Part shown: positions 50,101 through 59,020 of the stretch, in pieces | Numbering within the stretch: the stretch's first letter is position 1 | Layout: each line of letters begins with the position of its first letter | DNA from: Amblyornis subalaris | Taxonomy: Eukaryota; Chordata; Aves; Passeriformes; Ptilonorhynchidae | Assembly (NCBI GenBank): GCA_018881555.1 | Contig: JACAXG010000024.1 | Span: 8,207,729-8,271,728, forward strand | Direction of reading: 5' to 3' | DNA length: 64,000 nucleotides | Notes under the pieces: generated by a model | Seen by the model: only the letters and a program-made list of their open reading frames with translations | Databases searched by the model: none | Told to the model about the DNA's origin: nothing | Translations under genes and position numbers: made by a program

Positions 50101-51381
50101 GTTTGGGACTCTTGCTGGGTAATCCTGGAAGCAGCAGTAGGAAATGTGTAACCATTTGTCCCTCTTTCACTGGGTTTAAATTGTCTGCATCCAGTGGGGT
50201 CAAGGTTGCCTCCACTGAAGGAGAACGTTTGCACCGGCACTAAATCCCCAGTTATGCCAGCTCTGAAACTCAGCAGCTTTTCTGCAGTAGTTTCTTATGA
50301 AAGCCATAACAAGGTGATTCCTCTGGTGCTTCCCTAATGAGTAAATTAAATCTGTGGAAGTCATGCTGCAGTCCCTTGTGGAATTGCAAATGGTTTGAGA
50401 GAGGTTTGGGTGCAGCTTCTGGGGAACTGAACCTCCACATGCTCTGAGAGGCTGGAGTAGAGCAAAGTAGCTGAAAACTGTTGGATGAAAATGGATTTAT
50501 TATTTCTGTGCACTGCAGTTTAGTAGGAGGTAAGTCTATCCTTTTCATTGTGTTGGCTCTTGCTAGGATTAGATACTCAAAGTAAACTGCCAGATGCGTG
50601 TAAATGGTGTCTTGATTTGGTGTTTCATACTGACCTGTGATATTTGATGATTTCTCTCTAAATTTTCCATCTAGGATTACTCTGTCTTGGAAAATATTTC
50701 TCATGTTATTATGGTTCCATTTGAATTCCACTTTTTCAAAGTGGAAATCTGTAGATGGTGCACAGTAGTTTATGCTTTTAAATTATGTGGGCTTTGATTT
50801 AATGTCAAGTGTTAACTGAAATGATGTTTTCCACAGCATATGAAGTAATAGTAGAGACCTGCAGGAAGATGTGTGAACTTTAGGAATAGATTTTACATTT
50901 TTTTTTTCTAGAGGAGATTGTGTTTCTGTTCTCATTATTGATGCTATGCAGCAATTTTCTGCAATGAAAGAAGAGCAGGTACAAATGGAAATGGAGAATT
51001 GAAGCAAATGTGAATGAGGGAAAGTAATCTCTCTCCCACCTTCCACTTCTGAGTAACAGAGAAACCATCACAAGGAAAACTAAGGAGAAAACTGCAGTGC
51101 CCAGAGTCCAAGCACTGACACTTCTTGATGCTTTTGTGCAAGTCAACACTTCTTTTTCTTCAATATTCTCATTATCTGCATAAAGTTAAGTAACAAATAA
51201 GTAATATTGCTTTTTTCCCAGGATGTGAGGAATCAAAGGGTCCAAATTTGAGGGAGCTCTGAAACCCCAGACAAATTTTGTGGCTAGTGTTCAACCTCAG
51301 TCATGTTCAGTTATACCATCCTCTGTTGCGTTTAGTGGTCTTTCAAAATACTGCACAAAGATTTGTGTGTCCCTTTGTTGC
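38657..51381. other. Putative intron 1, first part; no exon seen
   Basis: After the CpG island, about 12.6 kb of AT-rich DNA. It holds only simple repeats: C/CCA runs (about 42900-42927, 43979-44022), TTTG repeats (43580-43604), T/A-rich tracts (about 43150-43250) and a 43-base poly-T (44136-44178). Open frames such as 41699-42289 (-) and 46112-46333 (+) show no domain and no convincing splice sites. Confidence 0.45.
44136..44178. repeat. Poly-T tract, 43 bases
   Basis: An uninterrupted run of T. On the minus strand it would be a poly(A) tail, but no AATAAA precedes it there and no processed-gene sequence is recognisable at its side. Confidence 0.9.
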
Positions 51382-51689
51382 TGTGGAGTCCAAAATGACA
51401 CGAAATATACACACACGCAGGTAGTAGGTATGGCAGAAAGAAGAATTTATTTAATAAATCAGAAGGCCTTTTTATACTATTTTCCAGCGTACATGTCGCA
51501 AGTTAATTAGCTGCAGCTTAACAATAATGTAACACTATTGGTCATCTGTTCCAGGCCTGTTTTCAGAACTACTGATTGCCTGTTGTTAAAACACTTACCA
51601 AGAAAAACTCCCTAGTCCAGGTGCAACTTTATCTTTCTGTTGTTTATGCTCTAGCTTCTACAGTTTCATAGTTTCACACAGGTACAGCA
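51382..51689 (-). mobile_element. Antisense ERVK-like solo LTR
   Basis: Read on the minus strand, the block starts TGCTGTACC and ends GGACTCCACA. It has a TATA box 'agtataaaaaggcc' (complement of 51465-51478) and, about 14 bases further, an AATAAA (complement of 51446-51451), followed by 'ttcttctttctgcc'. That tight TATA/poly(A) layout and the roughly 300-bp length are typical of avian alpha/beta-type (ERVK) LTRs. I found no matching flanking duplication, so the borders are approximate. The class III provirus begins 8 bases beyond its plus-strand end. Confidence 0.6.
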
Positions 51690-51692
51690 TAA

Positions 51693-51697
51693 GCTTC
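51693..51697. repeat. Target-site duplication gcttc (left)
   Basis: Five bases immediately before the provirus, repeated immediately after it at 59016-59020. Confidence 0.9.
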
Positions 51698-52729
51698 TGT
51701 TATGGGTTAGAAAAAAGAAATGAAAATTTGTTTCCTTTCCCCTGGGGTACCAGGGAGGCTGTGTAGGTGGGGAGGGGCTGGCCGGGAATTGATGGGCGAT
51801 ACTTAAGAACAAAAGGGACATGCTAATGACACAGAATGGATGATACTTAAGGACAAAAGGAACCACTTGCCCAGCCCAGAAGCCAGGACAATTCCCCCAG
51901 TTAAAGAAAAACAAAGACTTGGAAATACTGGCAAGGGGGATGTTTCCCCAGAGGCTGGAGCATCTCGAGAGAACTGCCAGAGACTTGGGCGAGAGGTGGG
52001 TGGAGACCGGGCTTGCCTCACTCTCCACTCTGCGTTCGGGGAGGACGGTCGTGTCTGCAGCGAGTGCCAGTTTCGCTCTGGGAACTCTGCTACACTGCGA
52101 GGTCTCTGCCAGCTGGTTCCAGAGCACGAATACACTGTGACATCTCTGAGGGTCCTGCAGTGGCACAGGGTACAGAGTTACGCTGTAACCAATCGCCGCC
52201 CGGAGCTGCTCATCTCTGCTGTGCCTGCCTTCTGCTGGTCTGCCGGTGGGTGATACCGAGGTCCATCGCTGCCCGGTCAACCCTGCCTGCGTGTGCTGCT
52301 TGCTGCTCGCTGCCGAGGTTGGTGGAGCCGGGCTGCTGCCCCATGGGTTTGCACCGGAGGCGAGCCCCCCTTTCCCATCCGCCGGAGCCGCCATTTGCCA
52401 TGTGAGGGTTGTGGCGCTCGTGCCACAGCTGCGGGGGAGTCACCGCAGCCTCTCTGCTCCTACGGAGAATCNCCCAACAACACACAAGGAACTGATAAGG
52501 GGTTTGTCTGTTCTCTTATGGTTGCCGTTTAACTGTCGAGTTATATATATAGATATATATATAGTTGTATGACCCTAGTAAAGAACTGTTATTCTTTTTA
52601 CCACATCTTTGCCTGAGAGCCCCATAATTTCAAAGGTACAGTAATTTGGAGGAGGCAGGAAGGTCATCCTGTACTCAAGGGAGGTTTCCCACCTTCCTTG
52701 ACAGACACCTGTCCTTCAAACCAGGGACA
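51698..52729 (+). repeat. 5' LTR of the provirus
   Basis: 1032 bases starting TGTTATGGGTTAG and ending CAGGGACA. It contains a TA-rich, TATA-like stretch (52540-52566) and an AGTAAA hexamer (52577-52582) that may serve as a variant poly(A) signal. Relative to the 3' LTR and the solo LTR at 17842 it lacks about 20 bases (near 51815), and relative to the 3' LTR it lacks a 10-base and a roughly 13-base insertion. The long minus-strand frame across it (51666-52394) is a shadow. Confidence 0.93.
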
Positions 52730-52734
52730 GTTCC

Positions 52735-52752
52735 TGGCGCCCAACGTGGGGC
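52735..52752 (+). other. Primer binding site for tRNA-Lys1,2
   Basis: TGGCGCCCAACGTGGGGC lies five bases after the LTR end and is the exact complement of the 3' end of vertebrate tRNA-Lys1,2, the primer of foamy viruses and Mason-Pfizer-type betaretroviruses. Minus-strand DNA synthesis would start here. Confidence 0.9.
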
Positions 52753-52910
52753 TTGAGGGCATTGAGAAAAGGAATAACAGTTTCTAGGTAACTCAATTTG
52801 TGTGTTAGATATAAAAATCATGCTCCACATCACCAGGTGGTGGAGCTTGTTGCGGTTCTGTTGGCAAATGATCATGGCTATGTATCTCCCATTTGCAGCT
52901 CCTCTTCTAC

Positions 52911-53063
52911 ATGGGTTCCGTGACTAGGACCACTGGGGCTGTTACCCTGTTTGTGAGATGGGTCAATAAGGTGAAGGATTCAAAGATCGTAAATTTCCTC
53001 TGGAATGCAGGTGCATGGCTACATAAATGTCATGCACGCCTCACATCTTTTGGGGTCCTTTAA
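52911..53063 (+). pseudogene. gag: gag, probable authentic start, frame-broken
   Basis: A 50-codon frame beginning MGSVTRT, with glycine at position 2 as expected for an N-myristoylated Gag. It starts 158 bases after the primer site and ends at TAA 53061-53063. It overlaps the long gag frame that starts in another phase at 53005, whose in-frame upstream stop lies at 52990. The simplest reading is that gag begins here and an indel near 53050-53063 moved the rest out of frame. The overlap could also be chance, but no better start is available. Confidence 0.5.
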
Positions 53064-54468
53064 TAATGGTACCTATTCAAGAGAAGCAACAGAGGAGGAA
53101 GTTTTCTCCCAATTCTTCACTGACCTTTTTGGGCCTATCCCAACAATTTCTGAAGGGGTCAGTGCTTCTCTAGATGCTAACCATATCATGCAATGGCTGG
53201 TGTTGCTGATAGGCCTATTGTATTTAGCATTTGAAGATAAAGTGAGATTGCCCTGGGTAACCACTCTGACATCCACCCCAGATACTAGGGCTGCTGTCCA
53301 GGGGCATGTCTCAGGGGCTGGGGGCACTGCCCAACAGCCTAGCACTGCCCAACAGCCCACAGTACAGACAAATCACTCAGATTTGACAGAGATGGTGGAG
53401 GAGATAGTCCAGGTGTTAAAAGAACGTTTGTCCCCAACTGTTTGGAACCCTTCCCCTTGCCCTAAGGAGGACAAGCCCAGTGACACAGCAGTGGAACTAA
53501 GAGATGTTACAACTGCCCAAGTTCCAGCTGCACCACAAGGGCAGCCACAACCAGTGGCAGTTGCCCCTGTGCAGAGGAGAAAATATAAAACCAAATCGGT
53601 ATGCCCAGTCAGTGATGNTGAGGTACCAGGGCCCTCACAACCCGTGGAGGGGCCAGAGCCTGAGATCATCACAGAGTCCCTGTCGCATGACAGTCTCCGC
53701 AATCTGCGGAATGACATTGTGAAACGGGGGCGTGAGGCATTTTCAACTTGGTTGACTCGAGTTTGGGACCTTATGGGCCCAGGTATCCAACTAGATAGTG
53801 GTGAAACTAGGTACTTGGGATCCCTGACCAAGGATGCAGGCATTGACCAGGTGTTCGTGAGGGAGCCAGGGCGTCCTCCTCTCTGGGAGCAACTCATAAC
53901 AAGTGTAAGGGAGAGGTTTGTCCACAGAGAAAGACTGCAGGAGCACCATCACAGAATGCCCTGGAAGACCACTGAGGATAGGATCCAACACATGAGAGAA
54001 CTGGTGGTGTTGGAGATACTCTTTGGAAGGGGCGGGCAGCACGGTAACGACCCTGACAAGGTCAGATGCACACCGCAGATGTTGTGGAGCCTGGCACACC
54101 TTGGGCCACCCGAATACTCCAGTTTCCTGGCAACAATAAATGTTGAGGACAACCGAGAGACTGTGGGCTTGGTAGCCAGCAAACTCAGGAACTATGAGAG
54201 CATGGTCCATGGCATGATGAAGGCTCAAGTTTCTGCTATAGCAAGGAGTCTCAAAGAGGAAATAAAGGAGGAGATGAGGACGGAGAGGAGAGAGAGCAGT
54301 CCCTACGTGTCATCGGTGCGAAGCAGAGCCCCTGACGTCAGAGCCAGGTGCCCCCCAGCCAATGAGAGTGGATACGCCCCACGGACTGAATTGTGGTGCT
54401 TCCTACTTGACCATGGAGAGGACATGAGACGGTGGGACAGGAAACCTACCCGCGTCCTAGCAGCCTGA
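53005..54468 (+). pseudogene. gag: gag, main body (capsid region)
   Basis: A 487-codon frame for the structural polyprotein. The N-terminal part holds an unusual hydrophobic stretch (WLVLLIGLLYLAF, residues about 56-70). A proline- and glutamine-rich linker follows (about 90-205), then a capsid-like region (about 225-430) with 'LWSLAHLGPPEYSSFL' and 'ETVGLVASKLRNYESMVHGM', then a charged coiled-coil-like helix ('ARSLKEEIKEEMRTERRE'). The C-terminal motif 'LWCFLLDHGEDMRRWD' resembles ERVL Gag ends. No Cys-His zinc knuckle is present. It ends at TGA 54466-54468, and the same frame continues beyond it for 41 codons. The first 20 or so residues are probably out-of-frame noise (see 52911). One N lies at 53618. 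Confidence 0.8.
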
Positions 54469-54696
54469 GTACAAGAGTTGAAGGAGAAAGAAAAGGGGAA
54501 GTCAATGAGAGTGAGCGCAGTGCCANTTTCCTGTGGACAAGAGTCTGACCCACTGGAAGGTACCTCCCGTATGTATTCCCCAGACCAGTGTTAGAGGGGC
54601 CCTGCCTCTAGCCAGGTAGAGGCCAGGGAGAACCGGGTCTTCTGGACTGTGTGGATCTGATGGCCTGGAACATCAGAGCCATGAAAATATGAAGCT
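54469..54696 (+). pseudogene. gag-pro junction with several stops
   Basis: The gag and protease frames are in the same phase, but the stretch between holds TAG (54592-54594), TGA (54658-54660) and TGA (54682-54684) besides the gag-terminal TGA. The first section (VQELKEKEKGK...) continues the charged Gag helix. Whether one of these is the natural gag terminator cannot be told from this copy. Confidence 0.55.
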
Positions 54697-55440
54697 TTGG
54701 TTGACACTGGCGCTCAATGTACTTTAATGCCATCGGGACATGTCGGAGCAGAGCCTGTTTCTATTGCTGGGGTGACAGGNGGATCGCAGGAGTTGACTTT
54801 GCTAGACGCTGAGGTGAGTTTGACAGGGAAAGACTGGAAGAAACATCCCATTGTGACTGGCCCAGAAGCCCTGTGTATTTTGGGCATAGATTTTCTCCGG
54901 AGTGGTTATTTCAAAGACCCAAAAGGACTCAAGTGGGCTTTTGGAATAGCTGCTGTGGAGACAGAGGGCATCAGGCAATTGAACGCCTTGCCTGGACTGT
55001 CAGAAAATCCGTCTGCAGTAGGACTCCTGAAGGTAAAGGAACAGCAAGTCCCAATTGCCACTTCAACAGTGCATTGCCGGCAGTACTGGACAAATCGAGA
55101 TGCTGTGATCCCCATCCACAAGATGATCCGCGAGCTGGAGAGCCAAGGGGTGGTCAGCAAAGCCCACTTACCCTTCAACAGTCCCATCTGGCCTGTGCGC
55201 AAGTCTGATGGGGAATGGAGACTGACAGTGGACTATCGTGCCTTGAATGAAGTGACTCCACCATTGAGCACTGCTGTGCCGGACATGTTGGAGCTCCAGT
55301 ATGCACTGGAGTCCAAGGCAGCGAAGTGGTACGCCACTATTGACATTGCCAATGCATTCTTTTCCATTCCGCTGGCAACAGAGTGCAGGCCTCAGTTTGC
55401 TTTCTCCTGGAGGGGCATGCAGTACACTTGGGGTGTACGC
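54685..55440 (+). pseudogene. pol: pro-pol: protease and first half of RT
   Basis: Aspartic protease: active site VDTGAQCTLMPS (Asp codon 54703-54705) and the C-terminal 'CILGIDFLRSG' motif (about 54870-54902). The reverse transcriptase follows with 'WRLTVDYRALNEV' (about 55216-55254) and catalytic motif A 'TIDIANAFFSIPL' (Asp codon 55341-55343). There is no ATG at the start because the product would come from a Gag-Pro-Pol fusion. The correct frame is lost at a 13-bp tandem duplication (55427-55451). After it the original frame gives meaningless residues and stops at 55527. The sequence is typical of ERVL, with two N positions (54780 and 55461, the latter beyond the break). Confidence 0.88.
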
Positions 55441-56542
55441 TTGGGGTGTACACCCACTTCNCCAGGGGTGGAAGCACAGCCCCACCATCTGCCATGGGCT
55501 GATCCAGGCCACACTGGAAAAGGGTGAAGCTCCAGAACATTTGCAGTACATAGATGACATCATTGTGTGGGGGAACACGGCAGCAGAGGTGTTTGAGAAG
55601 GAGGAAAAGATCATCCAGATTCTCCTCCAAGCCGGCTTTGCAATCAAAAAGAGTAAAGTCAAGGGACCTGCCCGAGAGATCCAGTTTCTGGGAGTGAAGT
55701 GGCAANANNGACGGCGTCAGATTCCCACTGAAGTCATCAATAAAATCGCAGCGATGTCTCCGCCGACCAGCAAGAAAGAAACACAGGCTTTTCTCGGTGC
55801 CATAGGCTTTTGGAGAATGCACATTCCTGAGTACAGCCAGATTGTGAGCCCTCTTCACCTGGTGACCCGCAAGAAGAACAATTTCCACTGGGGCCCTGAA
55901 CAGCAACAGGTCTTCATCCAAATCAAACAAGAGATTGCTCATGCGGTAGCCCTTGGCCCAGTCAGGACAGGGCCAGAGGTAAAGAATGTGCTGTGCTCTG
56001 CAGCCGGGAACAATGGTCTCTCCTGGAGTCTTTGGCAGAAGGTGCCTGGTGAGACTTGGGGCCGACCACTGGGATTCTGGAGTCGAGGTTACAGAGTGTC
56101 CGAAGCCAACTATACCCCGGCAGAGAAGGAAATCCTGGCTGCCTGTGAGGGAGTTCAGGCTGCCTCAGAGGTGAATGGCACAGAAGCACAACTTCTCCTG
56201 GCACCCCAGCTACCAGTGCTGGGGTGGATGTTCAAGGGAAAGGTTCCCTCTACTCACCATGCCACCGATGCCACATGGAGTAAGTGGATTGCCCTAATCA
56301 CACAGCTTGCCCGTATTGGAAATCCAGATCACCCTGGGATCTTGGAAGTAATCACAAATTGGCCTGAAGGAGAGAACTTTGGTCTGGCAGACGAAGAGGA
56401 ACAAGTGACACGTACTGAAGAAGCCCCACCATACAACCAGCTGCCACCAGAGGAAACCCAATANGCTCTTTTCACAGATGGATCTTGTTGCATTGTGGGG
56501 GCGAACCGCCAATGGAAAACAGCTGTATGGAACCCCACATGA
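55441..56542 (+). pseudogene. pol: pol: second half of RT, connection, start of RNase H
   Basis: The frame resumes one phase later than before the duplication. It holds the RT catalytic motif YIDDIIVWG (55547-55573), the thumb region 'IQFLGVKW' (about 55679-55702, followed by N bases), the 'GAIGFWRMHIPEYSQIVSPL' segment, and the RNase H first motif LFTDGSC (Asp codon 56477-56479). It ends at an in-frame TGA (56540-56542) that interrupts RNase H. The frame stays open upstream to 55301, but that part is out-of-frame noise. The dataset has N at 55706, 55708-55709 and 56464, where residues are unknown. Confidence 0.88.
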
Positions 56543-56950
56543 CAGGTTGCAGAAGCTACCGAAGGGGAAGGTGNATCGAGTCAGTTTGCAGAGCTCAAAG
56601 CTGTCCAGTTGGCCTTGGTCATTGCTGAAAGAGAGAAATGGCCAAAACTCTACCTCTACACTGACTCGTGGATGGTAGCCAATGCTCTGTGGGGGTGGCT
56701 GGAAAGGTGGAAAAAGGCCAATTGGCTGCGCAGAGGGAAACCAGTCTGGGCTGCCGGGGAACGGCAAGACATTGCCACTCGGGCAGAGAAACTGACTGTG
56801 AAAGTCTGCCGTGTGGATGCCCATGTGCCTAAGAGTCGGGCTAATGAGAAACACTGTAACAATGACCAAGTAGATCAGGCTGCCAAATTTGAGGTGTCAC
56901 AGATTGATCTGGCTTGGCAGCATAGAGGGGAGTTATTCCTAGCTCGATAG
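56543..56950 (+). pseudogene. pol: pol: RNase H remainder
   Basis: Same frame as the preceding segment, after the TGA. It contains the RNase H motif with 'SQFAELKAVQLAL' (the catalytic Glu), 'LYTDSWMVANALWGW' (Asp codon 56663-56665), the 'VDAHVPKS' histidine region and the final 'VDQAA' Asp. Together with DGS upstream, the four acidic residues are present. It ends at TAG 56948-56950, just before the integrase zinc-binding domain. Confidence 0.85.
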
Positions 56951-57790
56951 GCCCATGATGCCTCAGGTCATCAAGGCAGAGATGCCACCTATAAGTGGGC
57001 CTGAGACCAAGGGGTGGATTTGACCATGGACAGTATCTCCCAGGTCATCCATGACTGTGAGATGTGCGCTGCGATCAAGCAGGCCAAGCAGGTGAAACCC
57101 CTATGGTATGGGGGAAGGTGGTCCAAGTATAAGTATGGGGAGGCCTGGCAGATCGATTACATCACACTGCTGCAAACCCGCCAAGGCAAGCGCTATGTAC
57201 TCACAATGGTGGAAGCAACCACTGGATGGTTGGAGACCTACCCTGTGCCTCACACTACTGCCCAGAATACCATCCTGGGACTGGAAAAGCAAGTCCTGTG
57301 GAGGCATGGTACCCCTGAGAGGATTGAGTCTGACAATGGGACTCATTTCAAGAACAGCCTTATTAACACCTGGGCTAGAGAACATGGTATTGAGTGGGTG
57401 TACCATATTCCTTACCATGCACCAGCTGCCGAGAAAGTTGAGCGGTGCAACGGACTGCTAAAAACTACCTTAAAGGCACTGGGTGGAGGGGCTTTCAGAA
57501 ATTGGGAGCTGCATTTAGCGAAGGCTACATGGTTGGTCAACACCCGAGGATCCACTAATCGAGCTGGCCCTGCCCAATCCGAACACCTCCGTGCAGTAGA
57601 TGGAGATAAGGTTCCGGTGGTGCATATGAGGGGTATGTTGGGAAAGACTGTTTGGGTCAATTCTGCCTCAAGCAAAGACAAACCCATCCGTGGAGTTGTT
57701 TTTGCTCAGGGACCTGGTTGCACCTGGTGGGTGATGCAGAAGGATGGAGAAACCAGATGTATACCTCAAGGGGACCTTACTTTAGGTTGA
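56951..57790 (+). pseudogene. pol: pol: integrase
   Basis: The N-terminal zinc-binding HHCC residues are visible: His codons 56954 and 56969, Cys codons 57056 and 57065 ('HDCEMCAAIKQ'). A TGA at 57002-57004 interrupts this domain. The catalytic core has all three acidic residues: Asp in QIDYI (57155-57157), Asp in SDNGTHF (57332-57334) and Glu in KVERCN (57440-57442), with exactly 35 residues between the last two, the canonical D,D-35-E. A C-terminal domain with 'KTVWVNSA' and 'WWVMQKDGETRCIPQGDLTL' follows, ending at TGA 57788-57790. The longest open part starts at 57014. No env or dUTPase frame follows. Confidence 0.9.
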
Positions 57791-57938
57791 ATTGTCCACG
57801 ATGCTGTACCTCTACCCGCATCTGTATGTATATGTGTATATAGTTAGGGTAATGCATGTATGTATATAGTTTAAAAGTTTAAGTCTGATCTGAGATGTTA
57901 GTGTGGGAGGAAAGGGAAACAATTTTCAGGGTGGATAA
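57791..57938 (+). other. Short spacer with polypurine tract
   Basis: 148 bases between integrase and the 3' LTR, too short for env or dUTPase. A purine run 'gggaggaaagggaaacaa' (about 57905-57922) is the best polypurine tract candidate, although 16 bases separate it from the LTR. The alternative is the 'agggtgg' nearer the LTR. Confidence 0.5.
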
Positions 57939-59015
57939 TGTTATGGGTTAGAAAAAAGAAATGAAAATTTGTTTCCTTTCCCCTGGGGTACCAGGGAGGC
58001 TGTGTAGGTGGGGAGGGGCTGGCCGGGAATTGATGNGCGATACTTAAGAACAAAAGGGAGTTATCTGTNCAGCNNCATTCCANNNTAATGACACAGAATG
58101 GANGATACTTAAGGACAAAAGGNACCACTTGCCCAGCCCAGAAGCCAGGACAATTCCCNCAGTTAAAGAAAAACAAAGACTTGGAAATACTGACAAGGGG
58201 GATGTTTCACCAGAGGCTGGAGCATCTTGAGAGAACTGCCCAAGACTTGGGCGAGAGGTGGGTGGAGACCGGGCTTGCCTCACTCTCCACTCTGCGTTCG
58301 GGGTGATCGGGGAGGACAGTTGTGTCTGCAGCGAGTGCCAGTTTCACTCTGGGAACTCTGCTACACTGCGAGGTCTCTGCCAGCTGGTTCCAGAGCACGA
58401 ATACACTGTGACATCTCTGAGGGTCCTGCAGTGGCACAGGGTACAGAGTTACGCTGTAACCAATCGCCGCCCGGAGCTGCTCATCTCTGCTGTGCCTGCC
58501 TTCTGCTGGTCTGCCGGTGGGTGATACCGAGGTCCATCGCTGCCCGGTCAACCCTGCCTGCCTGTGCTGCTTGCTGCTCGCTACCGAGGTTGGTGGAGCT
58601 GGACTGCTGCCCCGTGGGTTCGCACCGGGGGCAACCCCCCCCTTTCCCGTTCTCTGGAGCCGCCATTTGCCATGTGAGGGTCGTGGCGCTCGNGCCACAG
58701 CGCCCCCTGCAGCCGCGGGGGAGTCACTGCAGCCTCTCTGCTCCTACGGAGAATTGCCCAGCAACACACAAGGAACTGATAAGGGGTTTGTCTGTTCTCT
58801 TATGGTTGCCGTTTAACCGTCTTGTTTTATATATATATATATGTATATAATTTATATAACCCTAGTAAAGAACTGTTATTCTTTTTACCACATCTTTGCC
58901 TGAGAGCCCCGTAATTTCAAAGGTACAGTAATTTGGAGGAGGCAGGAAGGTCATCCTGTACTCAAGGGAGGTTTCCCACCTTCCTTGACAGACACCTGTC
59001 CTTCAGAACAGGACA
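57939..59015 (+). repeat. 3' LTR of the provirus
   Basis: 1077 bases, starting TGTTATGGGTTAG and ending CAGGACA, followed by the gcttc duplication. It contains a TATA-like TA run (58826-58857) and AGTAAA (58864-58869). N bases cluster at 58036-58109 and at 58159, over and beside the section missing from the 5' LTR. A 10-base insertion (about 58302-58311) and a roughly 13-base insertion (about 58708-58720) are absent from the 5' LTR. Confidence 0.93.
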
Positions 59016-59020
59016 GCTTC
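59016..59020. repeat. Target-site duplication gcttc (right)
   Basis: Identical to 51693-51697; completes the provirus insertion site. Confidence 0.9.

Larger units (their letters stand above)
51698..59015 (+). mobile_element. Defective class III (ERVL-like) provirus, env-less
   Basis: A 7.3-kb provirus: 5' LTR, tRNA-Lys1,2 primer site, gag, protease, RT, RNase H and integrase in retroviral order, then the 3' LTR. The TG...CA LTRs and 5-bp duplication (gcttc) define both ends exactly. The pol motifs and five-base duplication place it with ERVL. There is no env and no dUTPase: only about 150 bases separate integrase from the 3' LTR. By eye the LTRs differ at roughly 3-4% of aligned positions plus several indels, so it is neither very recent nor ancient. 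It lies in sense orientation in the putative first intron of the gene starting at 38533. All its genes are interrupted, so it cannot move by itself. Confidence 0.93.

Noticed and set aside
51666..52394. 242-codon minus-strand frame, and its counterpart in the 3' LTR (58207-58698)
   Set aside because: Both lie antisense in the LTRs and recur only because the LTRs are copies of each other.
53373..54228. Long minus-strand frames opposite gag
   Set aside because: They are shadows of the gag frame with no recognisable domain.
57791..57938. Possible dUTPase or env remnant after integrase
   Set aside because: Only 148 bases, with no matching motif in any frame.
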